Positions 1 to 9,596 of a stretch of DNA of 64,000 nt are shown in pieces. Under the pieces are notes generated by a model. The model ran no database searches and had not been told where the DNA came from. It saw nothing but the letters and a program-made list of their open reading frames with translations. The stretch comes from Gp1-AA133 sp963850425 (lineage in GTDB: Bacteria; Acidobacteriota; Terriglobia; Terriglobales; Acidobacteriaceae). Within the stretch, counting starts at the first letter, position 1. The number at the start of each line of letters is the position of its first letter. The stretch is from the NCBI GenBank assembly GCA_963850425.1, contig CAWKLF010000001.1, positions 372,001 to 436,000 on the forward strand, in the 5' to 3' direction. Made by a program: the position numbers and the translations under genes.

Positions 1-2
1 AT

Positions 3-599
3 GTTGCGAGTGAGTGTGCACGAACTGGATCTCGTCTGCTCTTTATAAGTACGGACTACGTGTTCGACGGAAACAAGAACACACCGTACGAGACTGATGA
101 ACCACTCTCGCCGCAGACCGTTTACGGAAGAACGAAGGCGGCAGCGGAAACGGAAATTCGCAAGCTTCATCCTGAAGCGTGCATTCTTCGAACATCGTGG
201 GTCTTTGGAATGGGCGGCAAGTGCTTCCCCGATACGATTCTGAAACTGGCAGAAACACGCGCGGAACTGGATGTGGTCGATGATCAGCGCGGAAGTCCAA
301 CTTACACGGTCGATCTCGCCCGGACGATCAGAGACTTATGCCGCAAAAACGCGAGCGGCATCGTGCACGCGACCAACCGCGGGGCGTGCACCTGGTACGA
401 CTTCGCCTCTGCGGCCGCCAAAGGAGCGGAACTCCCTGTCCGGGTTAGGCCGACGACCAGCGAGAAGTTCGTGCGGCCTGCAAAGCGACCCAAGTATTCC
501 GTCTTGTCGTTGGCTAGCCTGGAGCGATACGGATTGCAGATGCCCACGTGGCAGGATGCTTTGGGACGGTACCTTACTGAACGCCGCGTTCCTGATTAA
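3..599 (+). CDS. rmlD: dTDP-4-dehydrorhamnose reductase, C-terminal part (cut by window start)
   Basis: The reading frame is already open at the left edge, so the N-terminal Rossmann part lies outside the window. The visible part starts just before the sheet FISTDYVFDG and contains the SDR active-site Tyr-Lys pair in VYGRTKAAAE, followed by ILRTSWVFG and a C-terminal substrate-binding lobe. The family reduces dTDP-4-dehydro-6-deoxy-L-mannose to dTDP-L-rhamnose, the last step of dTDP-rhamnose synthesis for cell-surface polysaccharide. About 198 residues are visible of a usual length near 290. The GTG at 60 is an internal codon, not the start. No other rml gene is visible to the right, so any operon lies to the left. 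A related NAD-dependent sugar reductase cannot be excluded. Confidence 0.85.
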   Translation, partial: VASECARTGSRLLFISTDYVFDGNKNTPYETDEPLSPQTVYGRTKAAAETEIRKLHPEACILRTSWVFGMGGKCFPDTILKLAETRAELDVVDDQRGSPTYTVDLARTIRDLCRKNASGIVHATNRGACTWYDFASAAAKGAELPVRVRPTTSEKFVRPAKRPKYSVLSLASLERYGLQMPTWQDALGRYLTERRVPD

Positions 600-686
600 G
601 AACAGCTGGGTGGGTGGGGAATCAAGCCGTGCAATTCCCATGACGTTAGAATGCCTGCACAATGTCGTCTTTGGTGAGACGACCCT

Positions 687-848
687 ATGGCAGACATCTC
701 CGCAAGTAATCTGAGACTTCCGTTCGAGATTGAGCCTATCAAGAATCCAGACGAGCGCCGCGCCCAACCTCGCAGCGAAACTGTCTTCAGCCGCATCGAA
801 GACACAACCTATGCGATTCTCCGCGAGCACGAAACGAAGAGTGCCTAA
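687..848 (+). CDS. Possible small protein (53 aa), unknown
   Basis: A short open frame starts at ATG 687 and lies alone between rmlD and the converging large gene that ends at 977. It would encode a charged protein with the segment LPFEIEPIKNPDERR and a C-terminal RIEDTTYAILREHE. There is no strong Shine-Dalgarno sequence (only GGTGAGA about 9 bases upstream), no signal peptide and no recognised domain. Competing frames cross the same stretch. It is listed because it is the only plausible coding content of the 377-base gap; the rest of the gap shows nothing. Confidence 0.3.
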   Translation: MADISASNLRLPFEIEPIKNPDERRAQPRSETVFSRIEDTTYAILREHETKSA

Positions 849-976
849 CGGCTAGATGCACAAGGCTCTCATCTTGCTGCAAGCAGGAGCTGGCTGGGTC
901 GACTCGCTTTCCGCAAGAGTATCTATGCGGTCAGCGATTGGCAGCTGTGTCAGAAAGTAAGCGCGCCCGCCTGCAA

Positions 977-3900
977 TCACTTCTTCTTCGCCGGTACTTC
1001 GATCGGCCCTAGGCCTGCCCGCTTGACCTGCTCATTGAAGGCCGGAAGATCTTTGTTTCGCATTTCAGCCCAGCGAGCCAGTTGCTCATCGAGCGCGCGC
1101 TCCACCTGAGCGAACGTCGCGACCGCCTGCGTAGTGGGGGCGGCATCCGCCGAATCCACGATCGTCAGCAGAGTGCTCAATGCACTGTTCAGCCGAGCCA
1201 GTCCTCGACCCTGCGGCGTGCTCAAGTATTGAGCGCCGTATCCACCGGCCGATCCCTCCACCTCGACGAGTTTCTTGTCGAGTTCGCCAACCTGCGATTG
1301 AAGATTCGCAGCGGACGAAATCTGCTTCAGGGCTTTCCGAACCATCTGGACCTCAGTTAACGCATCGAAATCGCGCTGCATGGCCTCGACAATTTTCGTT
1401 TCCATTTCAAACTGAGCTTTCAAGCTTTCGCCGGAAGTCTTGAGTCTGGGGTCCATCTTGATTGTGAGCTGTTGGGTGAGAGTCTTTCCGCCCGCGGTGA
1501 GCTTGATCAAATAAGTCCCCGGCAACACCGGAGCGCCCACCGGATAGAGAGGAGTGTCGCCAACAATTGCTGAAATCGGGTAGTCGCGATCGAGTGCCGG
1601 CGGCGGCGGATAGTGCAGATCCCAAACAAAGCGATGCATGCCGGGTTCCGTGGTAAGTTTGCGTTCGGGTCGAATCCAGTAGGTCGGCACATTGATGTCT
1701 TTTGCGTCCAGCACGTCGGGCTTGTCGGAACTGGAAAACCGGCGCACGAGTTTGCCGGACGAGTCGACAATTTCCAAAGTGACACCGCCCGAGACCGCCG
1801 ATTTGAGCCAGTAATCCAACATGGCCCCGTCCGGCGGATTTTGACCTGCCGGGGTGTCAGGCGGAAGTGGCGTATCGGTTCCGTTATTGCGCCGTACCCG
1901 GTAGGTCAGCTGGGGCGCGAAAAGATGTGTGTCGGAATCGGCGATCTGCGGGTTGAGTTGTCGCAATGGCGTGATGTTATCCAGAATCCAGAACGAGCGC
2001 CCGTGAGTTCCCACCACCACATCGTCGCTATGCACCACCAGATCTCGAATCGAGCTTGCAGGAAGATTCAGCTTCAACGACTGCCAATGGTCTCCATCAT
2101 CAATCGAGAAGTAGACGGTTCGCTCGGTCCCCGCGAACAGCAGGCCCTTGCGGACGGGATCTTCACGCACGCTGTTCACCGGATCATTGTCGGCGATTCC
2201 ACTTGTGATCAGTTGCCAGGACCTGCCTCCGTCGCGAGTGCGGTAAATGTACGGGCGCAAGTCGTCCAGCCGAAGTCGATTCACGGCAGCATACACAGTA
2301 TTCGCGTCAAAGTGAGATGCATCCAGCTGCGCAATCTTGCTCCACGGCGTGAGGTTGGGAGGCGAGACGTTCTGCCAGGACTTGCCGGCATCGCGCGTGA
2401 TGTGGACGAGTCCGTCATCGGTCCCGGCCCAGATCAGATTCCTGTCTTTGGGAGACGGAGCGATGGAGTAGATTACTCCGCGATGCTTGCCCTTGGCTGG
2501 ATCGGCTTCGACAAAGGGCCCGAGGGTCGCGGGAACTCCGGGATCTTCTCGGGTCAGATCGGGGCTTACCGTTTGCCAACTGTTCCCGCCGTCGGTGGTT
2601 TTGAAGAGAACATTGGAGCCGAGATAAAGCGTATGGGGATCCGCAGCTGAAAATATCAGGGGGGCGGTCCGGTTGAATCGATACTTGCCGGTGCGCAGCA
2701 CCACCGGAGAGACATCCTGCGTCTGCCCCGTGGTGCGATTGAACTTCGTTGCCTTGCCGCCATAAATAATGTTGGGATCCAGTGGGTCCGGCGCCACGTA
2801 CCCGTATTCTTCCACGCCCACCGGATACCAATCGCGAAACGTGATCTGGCCGAAATCGCTGCGACTCGTGATACCGACGCTTCCGCTTTCCTGCTGGCCA
2901 CCGTAAACCCAATACGGAAACTGGTTGTCGGTGATGACATGGTAGAACTGCGCCGTAGGCTGGTTGTACCAGGAACTCCACGTTTCCCCGCCATTCACGC
3001 TGATGACGACTCCCTGATCGCTGGCCAGCGCGATAATCTGTGGATTCTCGGGATTGATCCACACCGTGTGATAGTCATCCCCGCCGGGAGCGCCTCGGAT
3101 CGCAGTGAAGGTGCGGCCGCCATCGGTCGAGCGATAGAAGGAGGTGTTGGGAACGAAGATGGTATCCGGTTCGTCGGGATGGACGCGAACGAAGGCGAAG
3201 TCATCTCCTCGACCGCAGACACGCTCCTCAGAATTGACGCGCGTCCAACTTTCCCCGGCATCATCCGACCGATAGACGCCGCCCGCGTTCTGTGATTGCA
3301 CCATCGCGTACATGCGCTTGGGATCACTCGGAGCGATGGCAATGCCGATGCGGCCAAGGTCGCTGCCCGAAGGCAAACCCTTGGTTAACTCACGCCACGT
3401 CTTCCCGCCATCTTCCGACTTATAAAGGCCGCTGCCGGCCGCGCCGTAGGAGTTCCCGGTCGTCCAGGGCGGCCGGCGAGAAGCCCATAGCACGCCATAA
3501 ACGGTCTGTGCGTTTCGCGGATCAAATGCGAGGTCAGCGCCGCCGACGTCATCATTCTTGGATAAGACTTTCTCCCAGTTCTCCCCACCATCGAGCGACC
3601 GGAAAATTCCACGCTCGGCATTCGGCCCATATGGATGGCCAACTGCCGCGACAAAAACCCGGTTTGGATCTTTCGGATCCACCAGGATTGCCGCGATCTG
3701 TTGGGTATCGCGCAGGCCGAGGTGTTTCCAGCTTTTGCCGCCGTCGCTGGATTTATAAATGCCGTCGCCAACCGAGAGATCCGGGCGCCGCAGTCCTTCG
3801 CCGCTACCTACGTAAATGATGTCGGGGTTGGAAGGCGCCACAGCAAGCGTACCGATAGAACCCGTGGGCTGATCATCAAAAATCGGACTCCACGTGTGTC

Positions 3901-4135
3901 CGTAATCGTTTGTCTTCCACACGCCACCGTTGTTGGGAGCCATGTAGAAGACATTCGGCTTGCCGGAAATGCCCGTGATCGCGATCGTTCGTCCGCCGCG
4001 AAATGGGCCAATCATCCGCCAACGCATTCCCTGATAGAGTTCGGGGGGCAGCGATTGCGCCGACGCCGCGGGCAGGCTGAACCAGCAAACAACAAAGACG
4101 AAGAAGTGCCGCAGAATTCGGGAAAGAATGATCAC
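977..4135 (-). CDS. Secreted Asp-box (BNR/VPS10-type) beta-propeller protein
   Basis: About 1052 residues. I choose the GTG at 4135 because GGAGG lies 5 bases upstream and translation from it begins with a clean signal peptide (FVFVVCWFSLPAASAQ). Upstream in-frame starts only add non-signal sequence. At least ten Asp-box repeats are visible, such as SSDGGKSW, SLDGGENW, SEDGGKTW, STDGGRTF, TTDGGNSW and TRDGGRSW, spread over roughly residues 60-700. This is the layout of sortilin/VPS10-like double propellers, often called glycosyl hydrolase BNR or photosystem II assembly factor-like. The C-terminal 250 residues hold a beta-rich segment and a helical, coiled-coil-like tail (EMETKIVEAMQRDFDALTEV). 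These proteins are abundant in Acidobacteria, and their ligand or substrate is not established. No catalytic residues can be assigned. Confidence 0.85.
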   Translation of the reverse strand: MIILSRILRHFFVFVVCWFSLPAASAQSLPPELYQGMRWRMIGPFRGGRTIAITGISGKPNVFYMAPNNGGVWKTNDYGHTWSPIFDDQPTGSIGTLAVAPSNPDIIYVGSGEGLRRPDLSVGDGIYKSSDGGKSWKHLGLRDTQQIAAILVDPKDPNRVFVAAVGHPYGPNAERGIFRSLDGGENWEKVLSKNDDVGGADLAFDPRNAQTVYGVLWASRRPPWTTGNSYGAAGSGLYKSEDGGKTWRELTKGLPSGSDLGRIGIAIAPSDPKRMYAMVQSQNAGGVYRSDDAGESWTRVNSEERVCGRGDDFAFVRVHPDEPDTIFVPNTSFYRSTDGGRTFTAIRGAPGGDDYHTVWINPENPQIIALASDQGVVISVNGGETWSSWYNQPTAQFYHVITDNQFPYWVYGGQQESGSVGITSRSDFGQITFRDWYPVGVEEYGYVAPDPLDPNIIYGGKATKFNRTTGQTQDVSPVVLRTGKYRFNRTAPLIFSAADPHTLYLGSNVLFKTTDGGNSWQTVSPDLTREDPGVPATLGPFVEADPAKGKHRGVIYSIAPSPKDRNLIWAGTDDGLVHITRDAGKSWQNVSPPNLTPWSKIAQLDASHFDANTVYAAVNRLRLDDLRPYIYRTRDGGRSWQLITSGIADNDPVNSVREDPVRKGLLFAGTERTVYFSIDDGDHWQSLKLNLPASSIRDLVVHSDDVVVGTHGRSFWILDNITPLRQLNPQIADSDTHLFAPQLTYRVRRNNGTDTPLPPDTPAGQNPPDGAMLDYWLKSAVSGGVTLEIVDSSGKLVRRFSSSDKPDVLDAKDINVPTYWIRPERKLTTEPGMHRFVWDLHYPPPPALDRDYPISAIVGDTPLYPVGAPVLPGTYLIKLTAGGKTLTQQLTIKMDPRLKTSGESLKAQFEMETKIVEAMQRDFDALTEVQMVRKALKQISSAANLQSQVGELDKKLVEVEGSAGGYGAQYLSTPQGRGLARLNSALSTLLTIVDSADAAPTTQAVATFAQVERALDEQLARWAEMRNKDLPAFNEQVKRAGLGPIEVPAKKK

Positions 4136-4224
4136 GGTATCCTCCGGGCGGAGGCAAGGATAAACCAACCGTCGCATCGCGGCGAAACGAAGTTGCGGCA
4201 TCGTTCTGCCGGCAGGAATCCCTG

Positions 4225-5445
4225 CTAAAGAACGCGCTCGTGCCTGTAGCCCGCCTCTGCCAGCGCCTCGAGGATGCGCTGAATCTGATCCTTGCCTCGG
4301 GTCTCGAGCGTCACGTCAATCAGGGTATCGCCCAGGCTGACGCCGTAGTACGCCCGATCAAATTGCAGCTCAACGATGTTGGCATGGTGGGCTGCGATGA
4401 TTTTTGTGAGCTGGTGCAGCGAGCCGGGACGATCCGATAAATGAATCTGCAATCGCACCAGCCTTGCATCTTTCACTAGGCCACGCTGGATAATTCGTGA
4501 CAGCAGCGTGACATCGATGTTGCCGCCACACACCAGAGCGACTGTCTTCTTGTTCTTGAGCTTTGCCTTGCGATGAAGGAGGGCAGCGACGGCCGCCGCG
4601 CCCGCACCCTCGGCCAGCATCTTTTCGCGTTCCAGGAGAGTGAGAATTCCGCTCGCAATTTCTTCTTCCTCAACCGCCACCACATCGTCCACGTACTTCT
4701 CGATGAGTTGCAAGGTGCGCTCGCCGGAACGGCGAACGGCGATGCCGTCGGCAATGGTGGGGTTCGATGCGATCACTGTTGGTTGGTGAGCTTTCAAAGC
4801 TTCGAGCATCGAAGGCATCCGCGCGGCCTGGACACCGATGATGCGGACCGCAGGCCTTGATTCCTTGATCGCACAGGCAATTCCGCTGATCAACCCGCCG
4901 CCGCCGATCGGGACAACCACCGCCTCCAGATCGGGAACCTGTTCCAGCAATTCGAGGCCGAGCGTGCCTTGCCCGGAAATCACCGCGGGATCATCGAACG
5001 GATGAATGAAGGTGAGGTGCTCGGTCTCAGCCAAGCCGCGGGCGTGCTCGTAGGCTTCATCGTAGCCATCTCCATGCAACACGACATGGGCGCCATAACC
5101 CTTCGTGGCATTCACCTTCACGAGCGGCGTCATTACCGGCATCACGATCTTCGCGGTGATCCGGTTGGCTTGCGCGTGGAATGCCACGCCCTGGGCATGA
5201 TTTCCTGCGCTTGCCGCGATGACGCCGCGTTCTTTGTCGTGCGCGCTGAGCGTCAGAATTTTGTTGAGCGCCCCGCGTTCCTTGAACGATCCTGTCCGCT
5301 GGAGGTTTTCAAGTTTGAGGTACACAGGCTGGCCGCTGATTTCCGAAATACTGGGGGACAGCGGACATGGTGAGAAATAAATGGCCGCAGCGATCCGACC
5401 GCGAGCTTCGCGGATGCTATTCAGGCTTACCTCAGGTTTGGGCAT
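4225..5445 (-). CDS. ilvA: Threonine ammonia-lyase (PLP fold plus ACT domain)
   Basis: About 406 residues from ATG 5445; a GTG at 5481 would add twelve residues and neither start has a good ribosome site. The PLP-binding lysine is in TGSFKERGALNKI (about residue 55), followed by the fold-type II signatures ASAGNHAQGVA and the glycine-rich phosphate loop GGGGLISG. The last 70-80 residues (RLQIHLSDRPGSLHQLTKII) form an ACT regulatory domain. The enzyme deaminates threonine to 2-oxobutanoate. The short one-ACT architecture is that of catabolic/TdcB-like or short biosynthetic IlvA enzymes rather than the two-ACT enterobacterial form. No other ilv gene is adjacent. A hairpin sits about 75-100 bases upstream (5518-5545). 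Confidence 0.88.
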   Translation of the reverse strand: MPKPEVSLNSIREARGRIAAAIYFSPCPLSPSISEISGQPVYLKLENLQRTGSFKERGALNKILTLSAHDKERGVIAASAGNHAQGVAFHAQANRITAKIVMPVMTPLVKVNATKGYGAHVVLHGDGYDEAYEHARGLAETEHLTFIHPFDDPAVISGQGTLGLELLEQVPDLEAVVVPIGGGGLISGIACAIKESRPAVRIIGVQAARMPSMLEALKAHQPTVIASNPTIADGIAVRRSGERTLQLIEKYVDDVVAVEEEEIASGILTLLEREKMLAEGAGAAAVAALLHRKAKLKNKKTVALVCGGNIDVTLLSRIIQRGLVKDARLVRLQIHLSDRPGSLHQLTKIIAAHHANIVELQFDRAYYGVSLGDTLIDVTLETRGKDQIQRILEALAEAGYRHERVL

Positions 5446-5517
5446 GTTGTACCGTTCAATTTGAGATTGTGACCAGCGCACATCGACGGGTCAGAAAACT
5501 TACCGCAAAAATGCAAA

Positions 5518-5545
5518 CCCACCATCCATGGCCTCTGGTGGTGGG
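5518..5545 (-). promoter_or_regulatory. Hairpin with T-rich tail upstream of ilvA
   Basis: On the minus strand the arms CCCACCA and TGGTGGG (7 bp) flank an 11-14 base loop, and the second arm is followed by TTTGCATTTTT. It lies in the ilvA upstream region, so it could be a leader terminator/attenuator or the end of another transcript. Short peptides can be read across it on both strands but none has a ribosome site. No homology to a named leader was recognised. Confidence 0.25.
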
Positions 5546-6017
5546 CGTTAAGAACTTTGAGTAATTGCGTGTCGATCAGCTCATCGTTCCCCAGGCAACC
5601 GAGGCAGGCGAATCCGTCGGAATGGAAATACTAATTCGACGCGCTCGATTGGTGGGCATAGGCGAAAGCTTCCCTAAAGAAGGCCATATCGTAGCACACG
5701 CACAAGGAATACCGATGCGTAGGGAAGCTCTGCTGGCGCGTCGAGACAAACCCGGGCGGCCCAGGCAGGCTGCCAGTTCAAAGCGTCGAGGGTTTTGGTG
5801 ATCCTTCTGGTTTTACGATCCTTGGCGGCGGAAATTGTCCGGCCTCCGCCGACCCCGCTTACGACGAGCCGGGCCCGATGCTCTTTCCTTCAACGATGGT
5901 TGGCTTCGTTATCATGGAATTTACTTTTTATTAATCGCCTTTTGAGTGGCGTCGTTGCTTTCTTTTTCTTTCTATTTGTGGTGTAATCTTTCGGATTCTA
6001 CGGGTGCTGGGGGAACT
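5546..6017. other. Intergenic region before the TonB-dependent receptor; no gene seen
   Basis: Short frames cross this stretch (for example a 78-codon frame at 5565-5801), but they lack ribosome sites and composition typical of the neighbouring genes. The last 100 bases are AT-rich (5910-5990), unlike the rest of the window, and are the likely promoter region of the receptor gene at 6018; I could not settle on a convincing -35/-10 pair. Confidence 0.4.
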
Positions 6018-9000
6018 ATGAGCGTGCCACGGACTTCGCTGTGTTTGCTTGTTTGCCTGGTGGTCTTATCAGCAGCATTTGCCCAGGTTGACACCGGGAC
6101 CATCGCCGGAAGTGTTCGTGACAGCCAGGGTGCCGGCGTAGCGTCCGCCTCAGTGACGTTTGTGGAGACGTCGACCAACGCAACCATGAAGACCAGGACG
6201 GATGGTTCGGGGGACTTCGCATCGCCTCCTTTGCGGCCGGGCAGTTACAAGGTGACTGCAGAAGCGCCCGGATTCAAGACCCAGACCCGGGGCACGCTCG
6301 TCGTCCGTGTGCAGGACCGGCTGCGCCTCGATTTCGAAATGGCAGTCGGCTCGGTGTCGGAAAACGTCGTGGTCACGGCAGATACACCAACGATTCAAAC
6401 CGACACGTCATCCCTGGGAGAAGTCGTCTCGACCAAGGAGATGACGCAGTTGCCCCTGAATGGCCGCGACTATATACAGCTTGCCACCCTCACGACGGGC
6501 GTGGTGCGCACCAGTTCCGGGACCAATGGCAATACCGGCGGGAGCAGTACGGGCGGGCTGAACAGCTTTGTCGCAAATGGAACCCGCGGCACGCTGAACA
6601 ATTTCCTGCTCGATGGCATCGATAACAATTCTAACGACAATGGGGGCGTGGTCCTGCGCACGAACGTTGACGCAATCCAGGAATTCAAGCTGCAGACCAA
6701 CACGTACTCGGCCGAGTTCGGCCGCAGCGCCGGCGCTGTCGTCAACGCGATCACCAAGTCGGGGACGAATAGCTATCACGGCAACGTGTTCGAATTCTTT
6801 CGGAACTCTGCGCTGGACGCGCGGGACCAATTCGAGGATCTCACTCAGAAGAAGGCTTCCTTCAAGGAGAATCAGTTTGGCGGAACTCTGGGTGGTCCCA
6901 TCGTCAAAAACAAGTTGTTCTGGTTCGGCGACTACCAGGGGACGGTCATTCGTAACCCGCTGAACTTCCAATCCAAGGTTCCCACGCTCAACGAACGGAC
7001 GGGGAATTTCTCCGATGTAGGCGAGCCCATTATTTACGACCCGACAACCGGCCTGCCCTTCACAAACAACATCATTCCACCTGACCGTATCGATCCCATC
7101 AGCCAGGCGTTTATGAACCTCTATCCCGAACCGAATCAGCCGGCGGGTAATACACGGAACTTTGTGATCTCTCCCATCGAGCAAGACCGTATCGACCAGG
7201 GGGACGGGCGCCTCGACTACAACCCGTCGCAAAACGACCAGTTCTTCGTGCGCTACTCAATGAGCGGAAGGACCGACGTCCGTCCCGCACCGCTTCCCGG
7301 ACTGGCAAATGGCGGCGATTCCTTCACCGGCAACGGGTTCGAAGATACCAAGGGCGCATCCTTGGGATACACGCGAGCATTTACACCCCGGACCATCAAT
7401 GAAGTTCGAGTGGGTTTCAACTACGTGCACATTCGCCGCGGCGTGCCTCCGAACGGAACCGCGGTTCCTCCGCCCGAGTTGCAGGTTCCCGGAGTTCCTG
7501 ACGATGCCCGAGTTAACGGGCTGACGCTGTTCAGCCCTACGAATGGCTATCGGCGAGTCGGAGATCCCCGATACGCTCCGACAATTCTCGCGAGCCAGGA
7601 ACGCCAGATCAACGACGTGCTCACGCTCGTGCGAGGTGCTCATACATTCAAGCTCGGCGGCGAAATTCGCTGGAGTCAGTTCAACATCTCACAGGAAGCG
7701 GCGCCACGCGGTCAGTTTACCTTTGACGGCGAATTTACCCAAAAAGCCGGTGTGGATGGATCCGGGAGCAGTCTCGCCGACATGCTGCTAGGTCTGCCCA
7801 TACGAGCCAATATCTCGACCGTGATTGCGATGGGCAACCGCCAGCACGTCCCCGCCTTATTCGCGCAAGACGATTGGAAAGTGACTCATCACCTGACCCT
7901 AAACCTGGGCCTGCGGTACGACTATTTCTCGCCCATCGTCGAGGTCAACAATCGGCAGAGCAATTTCGACTACGCGACGGGGACTCTAATCCAGGCCGCG
8001 ACCAACGGAGCCTCCCGTTCATTGGTGAAGGGAAATAAGGCGAACTTTTCGCCGCGGATCGGATTTGCCTTCACGCCCGGCTCCAATGCAAACACCGTCA
8101 TTCGCGGTGCCTATGGAGTTTTTTACGCGGGCCAGGAAATCCGCACAGCCGCCCCGCTACAACTGGCCTACAACTTGCCGTTCTTCTACGAGCCTAGCTT
8201 CGTCAGCGACGGCGTGACGCCGGTGATCACCGTCGCGCAAGGATTCCCATCCCTCGATCCCAACCAAGCCGTGAATCCCGGCGTGACGAGCGTGGATCCC
8301 GACTTGCCCACGCCGTACTATCAAAGTTGGAACCTGGCGGTGCAGCACGCTTTGCCCGGAGCGATCAGCATTGAAGTAGCGTACGCCGGATCGAAAGGTA
8401 CACACCTGCAAGCCGTCCTCGACCGGAACCAGGTTACCGTGCCGGGTCCGGGCGATATCCAACCGCGCCGTCCCTATTCTCTTTACGGTGGATTCACCTC
8501 CATCCAGAACTTGGGCAATTCGAACTACAACTCGCTGCAGGTCAAAGGCGAAAAACATCTCAGCCACGGATTGTATTTCCTGAGCGCTTTCACCTTCAGC
8601 AAAGCCATTAACGACCTTCCGGAGATATGCTGCGCGGCGCCGTTCCCGCAAAACAGCTACGATATCCCTGCGGAACGCGGTCCCGCCGACTTCGACCAGC
8701 GTCTTCGCTGGGTATTCAGCTTCGACTACGAAATTCCATTCGGCGGAAGCAAGTCAAAAATCAGCAATCGCGCCGTGGACGCTTTGCTTGGTGGATGGCA
8801 CGTAGGCGGCATCTACACTCTGGCGAGTGGCTTCCCATTTTCACCATTGTTGGGCACAGACCCATCGAACACCGGCGCCCAAGTCGCGGTGCGTCCCAAT
8901 CAAATCAGAAATGGCAATCTTCCGCGCGACCGCCGCAGCAAAGACATGTGGTTCGATATCAATGCATATCCGATTCCCGATGGCACCCAGTACTTCTTCG

Positions 9001-9248
9001 GCAATGCAGGGCGAAACAGTTTGACTGGGCCGGGCTCAAATGTCTTTGATGGTTCTCTCCGGAAAGAGTTCGCCATCACCGAGAGACAGCGTCTGGAGTT
9101 CCGTACGGAGTTCTTCAACGCTTTCAACCATCCGAACTTCGCCCAGCCGGACAATTTCATCGATGACGGACCCGGCGTAGCGGGCACGATTACGTCGATA
9201 GCCACACCCATGCGCCAGATTCAATTTGGATTGAAATACTCGTTTTGA
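6018..9248 (+). CDS. TonB-dependent receptor, Oar-like, with carboxypeptidase-regulatory N-domain
   Basis: About 1076 residues. ATG 6018 is preceded by GGGGG at 6009-6013 and gives a signal peptide (LCLLVCLVVLSAAFAQ); an upstream in-frame start at 5946 would only prepend unlikely sequence. Residues about 25-110 form a CarboxypepD_reg-like beta-sandwich (GTIAGSVRDSQGAGVASASV). The plug domain follows (about 125-240, with QLPLNGRDYIQLATLTTGV and FLLDGIDNN), then a long outer-membrane barrel ending in the expected aromatic terminus (IQFGLKYSF). Such Oar-like receptors are massively expanded in Acidobacteria and are thought to import oligosaccharides or other large ligands; the substrate cannot be told from sequence. 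It stands alone, with no SusD-like or TonB/ExbBD gene beside it. Confidence 0.92.
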   Translation: MSVPRTSLCLLVCLVVLSAAFAQVDTGTIAGSVRDSQGAGVASASVTFVETSTNATMKTRTDGSGDFASPPLRPGSYKVTAEAPGFKTQTRGTLVVRVQDRLRLDFEMAVGSVSENVVVTADTPTIQTDTSSLGEVVSTKEMTQLPLNGRDYIQLATLTTGVVRTSSGTNGNTGGSSTGGLNSFVANGTRGTLNNFLLDGIDNNSNDNGGVVLRTNVDAIQEFKLQTNTYSAEFGRSAGAVVNAITKSGTNSYHGNVFEFFRNSALDARDQFEDLTQKKASFKENQFGGTLGGPIVKNKLFWFGDYQGTVIRNPLNFQSKVPTLNERTGNFSDVGEPIIYDPTTGLPFTNNIIPPDRIDPISQAFMNLYPEPNQPAGNTRNFVISPIEQDRIDQGDGRLDYNPSQNDQFFVRYSMSGRTDVRPAPLPGLANGGDSFTGNGFEDTKGASLGYTRAFTPRTINEVRVGFNYVHIRRGVPPNGTAVPPPELQVPGVPDDARVNGLTLFSPTNGYRRVGDPRYAPTILASQERQINDVLTLVRGAHTFKLGGEIRWSQFNISQEAAPRGQFTFDGEFTQKAGVDGSGSSLADMLLGLPIRANISTVIAMGNRQHVPALFAQDDWKVTHHLTLNLGLRYDYFSPIVEVNNRQSNFDYATGTLIQAATNGASRSLVKGNKANFSPRIGFAFTPGSNANTVIRGAYGVFYAGQEIRTAAPLQLAYNLPFFYEPSFVSDGVTPVITVAQGFPSLDPNQAVNPGVTSVDPDLPTPYYQSWNLAVQHALPGAISIEVAYAGSKGTHLQAVLDRNQVTVPGPGDIQPRRPYSLYGGFTSIQNLGNSNYNSLQVKGEKHLSHGLYFLSAFTFSKAINDLPEICCAAPFPQNSYDIPAERGPADFDQRLRWVFSFDYEIPFGGSKSKISNRAVDALLGGWHVGGIYTLASGFPFSPLLGTDPSNTGAQVAVRPNQIRNGNLPRDRRSKDMWFDINAYPIPDGTQYFFGNAGRNSLTGPGSNVFDGSLRKEFAITERQRLEFRTEFFNAFNHPNFAQPDNFIDDGPGVAGTITSIATPMRQIQFGLKYSF

Positions 9249-9596
9249 TATTTGCAGACTGCGGCATCCATTGATGCGCGGAAGGAACGAAAAACGTAAC
9301 AACTTCGCCGCCGCCAAACTTTCACGGATGCCTTGGTAAGGGTGTGAAGTTCGACTGGAGCAATCTCTACCCTCCACAGTTTCAAAGCGGCCTTAGGATG
9401 TTGTGTAGCCTGGTGCCATGGCGCGAGTTTCCCGCCTTTTGAACGGGTGCCGTGCCTGCGTCCAGGTTCCCCATGTCAGGCAAGCCCGCAACCTTGATCT
9501 TGCTGGCCAACTCGCACGCAGTCCATTGCCTCTTGGCATCCCACCACGGGCCAGCTATGCTCATCAAACCCTGACCGAGTTCGACGAGGAGATGCA
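9249..9596. other. Intergenic region, nothing recognised
   Basis: The 348 bases between the receptor stop and the membrane glycosyltransferase contain only short frames without ribosome sites. No terminator hairpin with a T-run follows the receptor stop codon. The only functional element seen is the GAGGAG ribosome site at 9585-9590 of the next gene. Confidence 0.4.

Noticed and set aside
1613..2650. 345-codon plus-strand frame opposite the Asp-box propeller gene
   Set aside because: Pure shadow of the Asp-box gene; no ribosome site, no motif.
5565..5801. 78-codon plus-strand frame in the gap before the TonB-dependent receptor
   Set aside because: TTG start with no ribosome site, Arg/Gly-rich text without any motif; looks like random high-GC open frame.
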